DNA from: UBA2988 sp965237965
Lineage (GTDB): Bacteria > Gemmatimonadota > Gemmatimonadetes > Longimicrobiales > Gaopeijiaceae
Assembly: GCA_965237965.1 (NCBI GenBank)
Contig: CBDEGT010000002.1
Coordinates: 620,001 to 684,000, forward strand
Reading direction: 5' to 3'
Length of the DNA: 64,000 nucleotides
Part shown: in pieces, positions 1-7,673 of the stretch
Position numbering within the stretch: the first letter of the stretch is position 1
How the letters are laid out: each line of letters begins with the position of its first letter
Translations under genes and position numbers: made by a program
Notes under the pieces: generated by a model
What the model saw: the letters and a program-made list of their open reading frames with translations, nothing else
Told to the model about the DNA's origin: nothing
Database searches by the model: none

Positions 1-2
1 TG

Positions 3-968
3 CCGTGGGATGTGGCGGACGAGGCCGGGCGAGCGGCGGAGTGGGTCCGCCCCGACGTGTTGGTGTTCACCAAGACCGAGGTCTGGCCGGTGCTCGCACG
101 GGCGGCGCGCGACCGGGGCTCAGCGACCGCGTTGATCGCGGCCACCCTGCCCGAGGGCTCGTCACGCTCGCGCTGGCCCGTCCGTGCCGTGGTCCGCCCG
201 ACGCTCGAGGTGCTCGACGTGGTGGCCGCGATCGCGGAGCCGGACGCGGCGAGGCTGGTCGCGCTCGGCGCGCCGTCGGGCTCGGTCCGCGTGACCGGTG
301 ACCCGGGGGTGGACTCGGCGGCCGTTCGCGTAGCGGCGGTGGCTCCTGACGCTTCCCACCTCCGGCCTCTCTCTTCGCGCGATCGTCCCGTCTTGATCGC
401 CGGGTCCACGTGGCGAGGAGACGAGGCCGTGCTCGTTCCGGCGTGCATCGAGTTGAGGCGGCTCGATCCTTCGGTGCGCGTGATCATCGCGCCGCACGAG
501 CCCGAGGAGGGTGGCATGCGGGCGCTGGAGGCGCGGCTGCGTGAGGTCGGGTGGCGCACCGCACGTCTCGGAGAAGTAGAGCGTGCGGGAACGCCGAGCG
601 TCGCGGACCTGATCGTAGTGGACCGTGTCGGCGTTTTGGCCGAGCTGTATACGGTGGCGGACGTGGCCTGGGTGGGAGGGGGCTTCCACGGCGCTGGGCT
701 GCACTCCGTGCTCGAGCCCGCCGCGGCCGGCCTGCCGGTCCTGTTCGGGCCCCGGCATCGGGGATCCCGCGCGGCGGCGGATCTGCTGGAGCGTGGTGGC
801 GCGCGGGCGGTCGCCGACGAGGCCGGCGCGCTCATGGCGCTCGGGGAGTGGCTCGGCGATCCGGCCGCCCGCGCCTCCGCGGGCGCCGCGGCCGAGCGCT
901 ATATTCGTTCGCACCTGGGCGCCGCCGACCGAACAGCGGCTCTTCTCGGTGACCTCATCGCGGGGTGA
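3..968 (+). CDS. waaA: 3-deoxy-D-manno-octulosonic acid transferase, 3' part
   Basis: WaaA/KdtA moves Kdo from CMP-Kdo onto lipid IVA at the inner face of the cytoplasmic membrane, so the host makes LPS. Only the C-terminal part is in the window; the reading frame is open from base 3, and the N-terminal membrane anchor and acceptor half lie upstream. The visible part begins at FTKTEVWP, the family motif that ends the N-terminal Rossmann domain. It then carries GSTWRGDE (family GSTxxGEE) and GFHGAGLHSVLEPAAAG, which matches the C-terminal nucleotide-sugar site (GGxHNxLEPAAxG). The usual Asn of HNxLEP is replaced by Ser (HSVLEP). The TGA is 62 bp before the rhodanese start. Confidence 0.9.
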   Translation, partial: PWDVADEAGRAAEWVRPDVLVFTKTEVWPVLARAARDRGSATALIAATLPEGSSRSRWPVRAVVRPTLEVLDVVAAIAEPDAARLVALGAPSGSVRVTGDPGVDSAAVRVAAVAPDASHLRPLSSRDRPVLIAGSTWRGDEAVLVPACIELRRLDPSVRVIIAPHEPEEGGMRALEARLREVGWRTARLGEVERAGTPSVADLIVVDRVGVLAELYTVADVAWVGGGFHGAGLHSVLEPAAAGLPVLFGPRHRGSRAAADLLERGGARAVADEAGALMALGEWLGDPAARASAGAAAERYIRSHLGAADRTAALLGDLIAG

Positions 969-1030
969 GGCGGGTCGTGCCCGTTCGAGGCACGCCCGGC
1001 ATGAACTCAAGCAAGGAAGGAACGAGACCG

Positions 1031-1384
1031 ATGCAGACCGGCAGCGGCCATTTCACCGAGGTTCCCGAGATTACGCCCGGCGAGCTCAAAGAACGGCTCG
1101 ACCGGAAGGACGAGATCGTGCTGCTTGACGTACGTGAGCCCCACGAGTACGCGATCGCCGATCTGCCCGAGGTGGGACAGAAGAGGATCCCCATGAGGCA
1201 GGTGCAGGAGCGGGTGGGGGAGCTCGATCCGGCGAGCGAGGTGGTGATCTACTGCCGCTCCGGAGCGCGTAGCGGGCGGGTGGCGGCGCAACTCATGGCG
1301 GAAGGCTTCGGACGGGTCTGGAACCTCAAGGGCGGATTGCTGCGCTGGCGCGAGGATGTCGATCCTTCGGTGCGCTCCTACTGA
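1031..1384 (+). CDS. Single-domain rhodanese-like sulfurtransferase
   Basis: Cytoplasmic protein of 117 residues consisting of one rhodanese fold. LLDVREPHEY marks the CH2A-type motif and VIYCRSGARSGR holds the active-site loop with the persulfide-forming Cys at about residue 76. The six-residue loop is typical of sulfurtransferases rather than Cdc25-type phosphatases. An earlier in-frame start exists at 965, but ATG 1031 has a strong AAGGAAGGA site 9 bases upstream, so I start there. It lies between waaA and a hydrolase on the same strand with short gaps. The physiological sulfur acceptor is not visible from the context. Confidence 0.85.
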   Translation: MQTGSGHFTEVPEITPGELKERLDRKDEIVLLDVREPHEYAIADLPEVGQKRIPMRQVQERVGELDPASEVVIYCRSGARSGRVAAQLMAEGFGRVWNLKGGLLRWREDVDPSVRSY

Positions 1385-1459
1385 GCGAACCGCGCAGGGC
1401 CATCGATGCCCGAGCCAGGGCCGGAGCCGGGGCCGGGATCGGGACAGGAGACGGGGGAC

Positions 1460-2326
1460 GTGGCGCTGCCGGCCTGGGTGGACCGAGAGCTCTATCCGTT
1501 CGAGGGGCGTTGGCTGGACCTGGAGGGCGAGGGCTCTGTCCACTACCTGGACGAAGGTCCGCGAGAAGGGGGTGCGGGGACGGTCGTCTTCGTCCACGGA
1601 ACCCCGACGTGGTCCTTCGAATGGCGGCGTTTGGTCGGAGCGCTCCGAGGCACGCATCGCTGCCTCGCCCCTGACCATCTCGGCTTCGGGCTCTCCGAGC
1701 GTCCCTGGGGCGCCGAGTATACGCTCGAGGCCCACGCGCGGCGCTTCCGCGTCTGGATGGAGGCGCTCGAGCTCACGGACGTAACCCTCGTGGTCCACGA
1801 CTTCGGCGGCCCGATTGCGCTGCCGCTCGCGCTGGAGCAGCCGGGCCGTGTGTGTCGGGTGGTTGTGCTGAACTCCTGGATGTGGAGCCTCGCCGGCGAC
1901 CCGCACTTCGAGCGCGCGGCGCGCCTCCTGGGCGGAAGGCTCGGCCGGTGGATGTACCGCGCCTTCAACGCGTCGCTCCGCATCATCACGCCGTCGGCGT
2001 ACGCGGACCGAAGGAAGCTCACACGGCGCATCCACGCGCAGTATCTGGCTCCGTTCACCGGGATCGATTCGAGGGAACGGGTGCTCTGGACCCTAGCGCG
2101 TGCGCTGCTCGGCTCCTCGGACTTCTACGCGGACCTGTGGGAGCGGAAGGGGGTGCTCGCGGGGCTTCCCGCCTTGATCGTGTGGGGGACGATGGACCCG
2201 GCCTTTCCGCATCGGTGCCTCGATCGCTGGCGCGAGGCGCTCCCGCACGCCCGTGTGGTTGAGCTGCCGGTGGGGCACTGGCCCCAGGAAGAGGCGCCGG
2301 CGGAGGTCGAGGCGGCTTTGCGCTAG
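1460..2326 (+). CDS. Alpha/beta hydrolase, haloalkane dehalogenase-like
   Basis: About 288 residues, the normal length for haloalkane dehalogenases, with the alpha/beta-hydrolase signature HGTPTWSFEW (oxyanion loop), nucleophile elbow VVHDFGGPIAL with Asp rather than Ser, the dehalogenase-like LNSWMW segment, acid candidate in WGTMDPAF and catalytic His in VGHWPQEE. An Asp nucleophile points to dehalogenase chemistry. However, the halide-binding Trp that normally follows it is Phe here, and the Asn of HGNPT is Thr, so substrate specificity is open. GTG 1460 is preceded at 9 bases by AGGAG; the ATG at 1406 would only add a Pro/Gly-rich extension. It converges with the exporter gene across 23 bp. 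Confidence 0.75.
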   Translation: MALPAWVDRELYPFEGRWLDLEGEGSVHYLDEGPREGGAGTVVFVHGTPTWSFEWRRLVGALRGTHRCLAPDHLGFGLSERPWGAEYTLEAHARRFRVWMEALELTDVTLVVHDFGGPIALPLALEQPGRVCRVVVLNSWMWSLAGDPHFERAARLLGGRLGRWMYRAFNASLRIITPSAYADRRKLTRRIHAQYLAPFTGIDSRERVLWTLARALLGSSDFYADLWERKGVLAGLPALIVWGTMDPAFPHRCLDRWREALPHARVVELPVGHWPQEEAPAEVEAALR

Positions 2327-2349
2327 TTCCTTGCGGAGACGGCGACCGC

Positions 2350-4149
2350 CTAGGCCGCGGGCGCGCGAGCGAACTGCAGCTCGTGCAGCCGCGCGTAGAG
2401 CCCCCCCCGTGCGAGCAACTCGCGGTGGCTGCCCTGCTCGCGCAGCTCTCCGTGATGGAGCACCAGAATCCGGTCGGCTCCCTGGACCGTGGACAGCCGG
2501 TGCGCGATCACCAGGCTGGTGCGCTCCTTGAGAAGCTCGTCGGTCGCGGCCTCGATCTGCGCCTCGATCTCGGAATCCACCGAGCTGGTCGCTTCGTCGA
2601 GCACGAGGATGGGTGGGTCGAACGCGAGGGCGCGCGCGAACGAGACCAGCTGCCGCTCGCCCACCGACAGGGATGTCCCTCGCTCGCCGAGCGGCTGATC
2701 GTATCCCTTGGGTAGCCTGCGGATCAGCCGGTCGGCGCCCACCCGCCGCGCGGCCTCGACCAGACGTTCCTCTCCGATCGCGGCCCCTAGTCGGATGTTG
2801 TAGCGAACGTCCACGCTGAACAGGAAGACGTCCTGGAGCACCAGTCCGATCCGGGTGCGCAGATCGTCCATGCGCACCCGTCGGATCGGGACTCCATCCA
2901 GACGGATCTCCCCCTTCTGCACGTCGTAGAACCGCATCAACAGGTTGATGATCGTCGTCTTCCCCGCTCCGGTGTGGCCCACGATCGCCACCTTCTCTCC
3001 CGGCGCCGCGCGGAACGACAGACCCTTGATCACCCAGTCCGGCTGACCGTCCTCCCGCTCGCCGTACGCGAACCAGACGTTCTCGAACTCGATTTCGCCC
3101 CGTGTCTCGGCGGGTAGCTCGACTGCCGCCTCGGGGTCCCGAATCTCCTCTCGCCGATCGAGCATGCGGAAGACCCGTTCCGACGACGCCATCGCCGCCT
3201 GGAGCAGGTTGTACTTCTCGGAGAGGTCCTGGATCGGGCGGAAGAAACGGCGCGCGTATTGGAGGAACGCGGCTAGGACGCCGATCGTCACGGTCCCCTG
3301 GAGGACCTCACCTCCCCCGTACCAGATGAGCAACGCCAGCGCTACTGCGGTGAAGACTTCGATCACCGGGAAGAAGAGCGCGTAGTAGGTGATCGACCGC
3401 AGATGCGCCTCGAGGTAGTCGCGGTTGATCTCCTCGTGGCGCGCGGCGTCGGCGCTCTCTCGGTTGAAGAGCTGGACGATGCGCATACCCGTGATGCGTT
3501 CCTGCAGGTACGCGTTGATGCGTGCGAGTCGCAACCGGATGTCCCGGTATGCTTCCCGGATGCGGGCGCGGAACACGAAGGCTACGAGCACGACGAACGG
3601 GAGCACGGCGAGGGTGATCAGCGCCAGCCGCCAGTCCAATCGCATCATCACGAGCACGATAAACACGAGCGTGAACAGGTCCCCGAACACGGTGACCACC
3701 CCGGAGCTGAAGAGCTCGTTCAGGGTCTCCACGTCGTTCGTGATGCGCGTCATCAGCCGACCGACCGGGTTCCGGTCGTAGTAGCGCAGATCGGCGCGCT
3801 GCAGCTTGGAGAAGATCTCGGTGCGGAGGTCGTACATGACGCTCTGCCCGAGCCACGTCGTAAGCAGTGCGTCCGCGTACTGGAGCACGAAGCCGAGCAC
3901 GTTGGCGGCGACGTACGCGCCCGCCAGCAGCGCCAGCAGGTTCAGGTCCTGCCCCGGGATCGCGTCGTCAATGGCGATCTGGACCAACAAGGGACCGACG
4001 GTTTCGAGAGCCGCGCCGGCCAGCAGCATGACCAGCGCCGCCGCGACGGGAGGGCGATAGGACCGTAGGTAGCCCAGCAGGCGGCGCATCAGGCGGGCGT
4101 CGTACGCCTTCCCGAGCGCTTCCTCCTCGTGGTGGGTGCCTTCGGCCAT
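2350..4149 (-). CDS. ABC exporter, fused permease-ATPase (MsbA/LmrA type)
   Basis: A 599-residue half-transporter. The N-terminal six-helix exporter domain (about residues 20-330) is followed by an ATPase domain with Walker A GHTGAGKTT near residue 395, signature LSVGERQL, Walker B ILVLDEATSSVD and the H-loop AHRLSTV. The D-loop is intact, so it should be active as a homodimer in the inner membrane. It could flip lipid A core like MsbA or export a peptide. It is the last gene of a minus-strand run that includes a small leader-like peptide 77 bp upstream and RiPP-type tailoring genes, which favours peptide export. This is an inference from position, since the sequence has no peptidase C39 domain. 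Confidence 0.9.
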   Translation of the reverse strand: MAEGTHHEEEALGKAYDARLMRRLLGYLRSYRPPVAAALVMLLAGAALETVGPLLVQIAIDDAIPGQDLNLLALLAGAYVAANVLGFVLQYADALLTTWLGQSVMYDLRTEIFSKLQRADLRYYDRNPVGRLMTRITNDVETLNELFSSGVVTVFGDLFTLVFIVLVMMRLDWRLALITLAVLPFVVLVAFVFRARIREAYRDIRLRLARINAYLQERITGMRIVQLFNRESADAARHEEINRDYLEAHLRSITYYALFFPVIEVFTAVALALLIWYGGGEVLQGTVTIGVLAAFLQYARRFFRPIQDLSEKYNLLQAAMASSERVFRMLDRREEIRDPEAAVELPAETRGEIEFENVWFAYGEREDGQPDWVIKGLSFRAAPGEKVAIVGHTGAGKTTIINLLMRFYDVQKGEIRLDGVPIRRVRMDDLRTRIGLVLQDVFLFSVDVRYNIRLGAAIGEERLVEAARRVGADRLIRRLPKGYDQPLGERGTSLSVGERQLVSFARALAFDPPILVLDEATSSVDSEIEAQIEAATDELLKERTSLVIAHRLSTVQGADRILVLHHGELREQGSHRELLARGGLYARLHELQFARAPAA

Positions 4150-4207
4150 GCCCGGTGGTTCGGCTTCGGGCCCGGGTCAGGCGGCGACAGCTGCCGCCCG
4201 GGGCGTC

Positions 4208-4241
4208 GCTACGGTGGGGGCGCCGCTACGGTGGGGGCGCC
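4208..4241. repeat. Perfect 17-bp tandem duplication
   Basis: Two exact head-to-tail copies of a 17-bp unit (4208-4224 and 4225-4241) lie at the 3' end of the small Tat-like gene and contain its stop codon. Because 17 is not a multiple of three, copy number changes the C-terminus of that peptide. Confidence 0.85.
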
Positions 4242-4468
4242 GCCCACGGCGGGGTCGGACCCGTTGCCGGCGCGGAGGAACCCGAGGGGGCCGCGCCGCC
4301 GGCCCCGCCGCCGCCCATGCCCTTGCCCTTGCTCCCGCCCCCCATCTTCTGCGAGGCCGGGGCCTGAGCCGTGAGGCTTTCCGGGACGGACAGCGTCACG
4401 ACCAGAGGCGCGGCATAGACGGTGCCCTTGGCGAGCTTGATGAGGAATTCCCGACGCGACGCATCCAT
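4226..4468 (-). CDS. Small Tat-signal/leader-like peptide, Gly/Lys- and Pro-rich tail
   Basis: An 80-residue product of unknown function. It opens with a textbook twin-arginine motif, SRREFLIKLA at residues 4-13, then a short hydrophobic stretch and a possible AxA-type cleavage site near residue 35 (LTAQA). The tail is low-complexity: Gly/Lys/Met-rich, then Ala/Pro-rich. The same N-terminal region also shows Y..P..........T with the Tyr-Pro-Thr spacing of PqqD-bound lasso-peptide leaders (residues about 17-32), although the Leu and Gly positions of that motif are not kept. GGGAAGGGAC sits about 8 bases before the ATG. It lies between the methyltransferase and the exporter, so a secreted small protein or a RiPP-like precursor are both possible. 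No lasso-type acidic residue follows at core position 7-9. Confidence 0.6.
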   Translation of the reverse strand: MDASRREFLIKLAKGTVYAAPLVVTLSVPESLTAQAPASQKMGGGSKGKGMGGGGAGGAAPSGSSAPATGPTPPWAAPPP

Positions 4469-4547
4469 GGGCTGCCGTCCCTTCCCTCGACGTGAGGGAA
4501 CTCGAGGTCATCTCCCTTTTCAAAGCTTCCCATGACGGCGTCCGAAG

Positions 4548-5513
4548 TCAACCGACCGGTTGCCGGGGCGGGAGGACGGGCCGACCCAGGTCCTCGAGCC
4601 CCAGGGCGAGCCCGGCGAACTCGTGTCCACGCCGGACCTCGCCCTCCCAACGAACGTCCCAGGTGAGCCATCCGTGACCGCCCGACGGCTGGGCTTCGCG
4701 GCCCACCGACACCTCGACGCGGCCCGGTGCCGCCACGTCGAGGGGCGGATCGAGGGGGAGGATCCACTGTCCCCAGGGCTCTGGAGACGGCCTGGGCTCG
4801 TTCGAGATCCAGTTCCCGGGGGAGACCTCGAGGTCGAACCAGAGGGTGAGCGCGTGGATGCGCCCCGGGCTCGCGGCGTTCCACCAGCCCTCGACCCGAA
4901 GTTCCTGCGCCCCCGGAACGGGCACGAGCGGGACGACAGAAGACCGAAGCGGCGGGGCCAGAAGGTGCTCCGGCAAGACGTCGTCCCGTCGCGGGGTGTT
5001 CGCGAGCAGCGGTCGAAGCGCCGACCAATCCAGCTCGCACGATGTCCAACCTGTGCCGGCCAGCGGGAAGATCCGCCCGTGGTGAGCCTCGGAGTGGACG
5101 GGAGCCACGCTCATGCGTCCCGCGACCGGTATCATCCGCCCGCCGGTAGCCAGGACTTTGTCGATGACCTCACCGAGAACGCGGTGCGTCGGCCCGTCGA
5201 ACAGAGTGCCGGGGAAGTCCTCGAAGATGAGGACGTCCATCTGCGAGGGTAGCTCGACTCCGGGCACCGTGCCGCGCAGGAACGTCACCCGCTCCGCGAG
5301 GCCGTTCGCGCCGGCCGCCTGCTCCGCGACGTGTACCACGGGATCCGAGTCCACGCCCCAGACTCGGCCCGCTCCAGCGCGCGCGGCGAAGAACGCGTAC
5401 GTACCGAGTCCCGTGCCCAGATCCAGGACCCGGTCCCCCGGGCGTACCAGCTCGCGAATGGCGCGCTCGAAGGCTCTCGTCGCAGAGGGACCAGACCAGC
5501 GCCGCGGTCGCAT
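4548..5513 (-). CDS. PRMT-like SAM-dependent methyltransferase
   Basis: Up to 321 residues. Motif I is VLDLGTGLGTYAFFAARAGA and the post-I acidic residues are in VWGVDSDP. DVLIFEDFPGTLF occupies the place of the double-E loop of protein arginine methyltransferases, although only one Glu and a neighbouring Asp are obvious. The C-terminal half has the barrel signature of PRMTs: LTLWFDLEVSPGNWISNEP followed by WGQWILPLDPP. This suggests N-methylation of a peptide or protein Arg side chain, perhaps of the small peptide encoded next. The N-terminus is unusual: the only start in this frame lies inside the PqqD-like reading frame, and the helix that normally precedes motif I is short, so a frameshift or deletion at 5476-5513 is likely. 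Confidence 0.75.
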   Translation of the reverse strand: MRPRRWSGPSATRAFERAIRELVRPGDRVLDLGTGLGTYAFFAARAGAGRVWGVDSDPVVHVAEQAAGANGLAERVTFLRGTVPGVELPSQMDVLIFEDFPGTLFDGPTHRVLGEVIDKVLATGGRMIPVAGRMSVAPVHSEAHHGRIFPLAGTGWTSCELDWSALRPLLANTPRRDDVLPEHLLAPPLRSSVVPLVPVPGAQELRVEGWWNAASPGRIHALTLWFDLEVSPGNWISNEPRPSPEPWGQWILPLDPPLDVAAPGRVEVSVGREAQPSGGHGWLTWDVRWEGEVRRGHEFAGLALGLEDLGRPVLPPRQPVG

Positions 5514-5628
5514 TCAGCACGTGGAGCTTTCGCTGCTCGGGATCGTAGAGCACCCACTCGCGCGCAAGAGCCCTGAAGACGACGTCGTCGCGTGCGTGAG
5601 GCGTGCGCGGCTGCCCCTGATGACTCAT
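5476..5628 (-). CDS. PqqD-like RiPP recognition element, N-terminal half only
   Basis: The ATG at 5628 overlaps the stop of the kinase-like gene as ATGA, so translation is coupled. The first 51 residues match the PqqD fold: a DDVVFRALAREWVLYDP beta-hairpin, then KLHVLNATAALVWSLCDE, the hallmark LNxTAAxVW segment. After this point the frame loses any resemblance to PqqD, although it stays open to 5170. The overlapping frame becomes the methyltransferase. The winged-helix half (about 40 residues) is missing. Either a deletion fused PqqD to the methyltransferase with a one-base frame error, or the domain is truncated. PqqD domains bind leader peptides for tailoring enzymes. Confidence 0.6.
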
Positions 5629-6482
5629 TCCTGCACTCCCGGTAGAGAGTCGATCAACGCCTGCGCGGCGTTGATGGCGCATCCGAAGCGCGCCTCGATG
5701 AACAGAGCCGACTCGGCGAGGGCGATGAGACGATCCAACACTTCGTGAGCCTCCGACCGTTGGTCCATGCGGTGCTCGAGCAATGAGTGAAGCGCGACAC
5801 GTGGCGAGAGTCGCTCGAGTGTCGTCCGGCGCGCGCCAACGTCGAACCGGACGTTCGCCACGACGGCCGCGTCGAACGAGCCCGTTGCCCATCCGCCTCC
5901 CCGTCTCGGGTCCCACCAGGCTTCGCTCTCGCCCGAGCCGGGCGCAACCGTGTCGGCGACCGAGAGTCCGTGGGCTCGAAGACGATCGGGGTCGACCTTC
6001 ACGAGCCGGGGCAGGCCACGCACCGATCCTCCGTCGGCTACGAACACGATGTCGTCCGCGAGGAGCGGGATGCCCGCTACGGACCAAGCGAGCGCGAGGC
6101 TCGACTTGCCCGCGCCGGACTCTCCGAGTGCCATGATCGCGCGGCCTCCCGCCACGGCACCCGCGGCGTGCAGGGGCGTCTCGGCTCGATCCGAGGCCAG
6201 CATGGCCTGCGTGACCCGCTGCTCCAGCTCCGACAGGACGTCGGGGAGCGACTCGAAGCGATGGGTCCTCCCCGCGTCCCCTTCGGCGTCGACCCGCAGC
6301 TCGAAGCCGTTCGGTGCGCATCGTACGCGGAAGGCGACCGGAGTCCCGGCGGCTGCGTCATCGGCGAGGACGAGCGGCCTGAAGAGCTCGGCGATCGTGT
6401 CCACGCTGATCCCGTCCCCGACCGCGACGGCGACCGTGCGCCGCCCATCCCCAAAACGGACCGTAGCGGTCGGAGGATTCAC
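5625..6482 (-). CDS. HPr-kinase-like P-loop ATPase
   Basis: About 285 residues. The Walker A motif GESGAGKSS is preceded by LHAAGAVAGGRAIMAL and followed by IPLLADDIVFV, the pattern of HPr kinase/phosphorylase C-terminal domains. The N-terminal HprK regulatory domain is absent and is replaced by about 110 residues of unrelated sequence. GTG 6482 overlaps the nucleotidyltransferase stop (GTGA), and its own TGA overlaps the PqqD start (ATGA). Kinases of this type modify the C-terminus of lasso peptides in paeninodin-type clusters. Here the substrate would be unknown, since no cyclase is present. A role as a sugar-PTS HPr kinase is unlikely because no ptsH is nearby. Confidence 0.8.
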   Translation of the reverse strand: MNPPTATVRFGDGRRTVAVAVGDGISVDTIAELFRPLVLADDAAAGTPVAFRVRCAPNGFELRVDAEGDAGRTHRFESLPDVLSELEQRVTQAMLASDRAETPLHAAGAVAGGRAIMALGESGAGKSSLALAWSVAGIPLLADDIVFVADGGSVRGLPRLVKVDPDRLRAHGLSVADTVAPGSGESEAWWDPRRGGGWATGSFDAAVVANVRFDVGARRTTLERLSPRVALHSLLEHRMDQRSEAHEVLDRLIALAESALFIEARFGCAINAAQALIDSLPGVQE

Positions 6483-7639
6483 AATTCCTGGTTCGGCGAA
6501 AGCGGCGACGGACCGGATCCGAGCGCCCACCTTCGGATCTCGCCCGCGTACCTGACGCGGCGGCGCAGTGCGCTCTCCTCCGGATAGCGATCGCGCAGCC
6601 AGCGTTCGGGCGGAACCCCGACGCGGACGAGCTCCCAAACCGAGCGGAGCGGCGAGCCGATGAGCATCCAGTCCTGGATCACGCCCGCGATTCGGGATGG
6701 TGGAGTCTCGCGAGCTACGATGCGCGCCGCATCCAGGCGGGCCCTCACGCCGCGGGGCAGCTCGGGCGGCACGCCAAGGCGGGACAGGACCGCGTCCCGT
6801 ACGTCGATGCGGAGCACGGTCCGGAGAAACGCGAGCACGTTCCGGAGCCCCGGCAGGCTCCGTCGCGCGCGAGCCTGGGCGAGCATGAAGTCCGCGTCCC
6901 GGAGGAGCGGAGCGAGCCTAGCCATGTCGGCGGCGCCGCGGAGGTGGACGGATACTCTCAGGTGCTTGAGGAAGTGTTCGGCGATCAGGACGAAGTGGGC
7001 CTCCGGAGCGGGTACGTGTCCCGAGGCCCGCTCCCAGAGCGGATCCGGCTGCCAGGGCCCGGCCTGTCGGAGACGACCGTAGGGGGTGGCCCAGTGGAGA
7101 TCGAGCGCGGAGCTGAGTCCTTGCGGAGCGCGTCGGTCCGCGAGGGTGAGGGACGAGAGCCATCCCATGCGTGACGGATCCCAGGGAGTCCACGGAATGA
7201 ACCCGTTGGCGGTCAGGACTCCGACCGCGTCGGAGGCGTCGTCCGGGCGCACGAGGATGTCGGCGTCCTCCAGCGCTCGTCCGCCGGGGTCTCCGTAGGT
7301 ACCGGACGTGAGAAGGGCCGCGCCTTTGAAGAGGAGCGCCCGGATACCCGCGTGCTCCAGAGCGGCCACGGCCCGGTCGGCGGACTCGAGCACCAGCGTG
7401 CTCTGGAGAGCGGTGCCGTGATACGCGGGCGTGAGTCGCCGTGCGATCTGATCCGGCAGGACCGAGCCGTCGCCTGGAGCCCGCCGCCGCGCGTCGCTCA
7501 CCGCCAGGCCGGCGATCGCGTGGGAGCTCACTAGGTCGATGAAACGCTCGGGATCGACGTCGTCGAGGCTCGGTGCTCGTCCCGCGACCACGTCCAGCAC
7601 CGCGGCGATCGAGGGGTCAGTGGCGAGCGATTCGGCCAT
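6479..7639 (-). CDS. Nucleotidyltransferase family protein (NTP_transf_5 type)
   Basis: About 386 residues. GIRALLFKGAALL followed by GGRALEDADILVRPDD is the nucleotidyltransferase core: the short GG/GS loop is diverged, while the paired acidic residues of DADILV are kept. HFVLIAEHFLKHL and the following LRGAADMARL match the helical C-terminal half of the family. Such proteins occur with HPr-kinase-like and PqqD-like genes in RiPP clusters, where a nucleotidyl or phosphate transfer to the peptide is suspected. ATG 7639 is 34 bp after the hisIE stop, so it is probably transcribed from the his operon. An earlier start at 7711 would overlap hisIE and is not favoured. Confidence 0.75.
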   Translation of the reverse strand: MAESLATDPSIAAVLDVVAGRAPSLDDVDPERFIDLVSSHAIAGLAVSDARRRAPGDGSVLPDQIARRLTPAYHGTALQSTLVLESADRAVAALEHAGIRALLFKGAALLTSGTYGDPGGRALEDADILVRPDDASDAVGVLTANGFIPWTPWDPSRMGWLSSLTLADRRAPQGLSSALDLHWATPYGRLRQAGPWQPDPLWERASGHVPAPEAHFVLIAEHFLKHLRVSVHLRGAADMARLAPLLRDADFMLAQARARRSLPGLRNVLAFLRTVLRIDVRDAVLSRLGVPPELPRGVRARLDAARIVARETPPSRIAGVIQDWMLIGSPLRSVWELVRVGVPPERWLRDRYPEESALRRRVRYAGEIRRWALGSGPSPLSPNQEL

Positions 7640-7673
7640 GGTCGATGTAGGCCGGAGCCGTCGAGAGGGTCCT

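Noticed and set aside
162..1010. 282-codon minus-strand ORF antisense to waaA
   Set aside because: Arg/Pro/His-rich composition typical of an antisense frame in G+C-rich DNA; the plus strand has clear WaaA motifs.
5170..6321. 383-codon frame covering kinase, PqqD and methyltransferase genes
   Set aside because: Only the PqqD-like part (5476-5628) resembles a protein; the flanks are shadows of the neighbouring genes.
4226..7639. Lasso-peptide biosynthesis cluster
   Set aside because: No cyclase (Asn synthetase-like) or B2 protease, and the small peptide lacks an acidic residue at core position 7-9. Kept only as RiPP-like.
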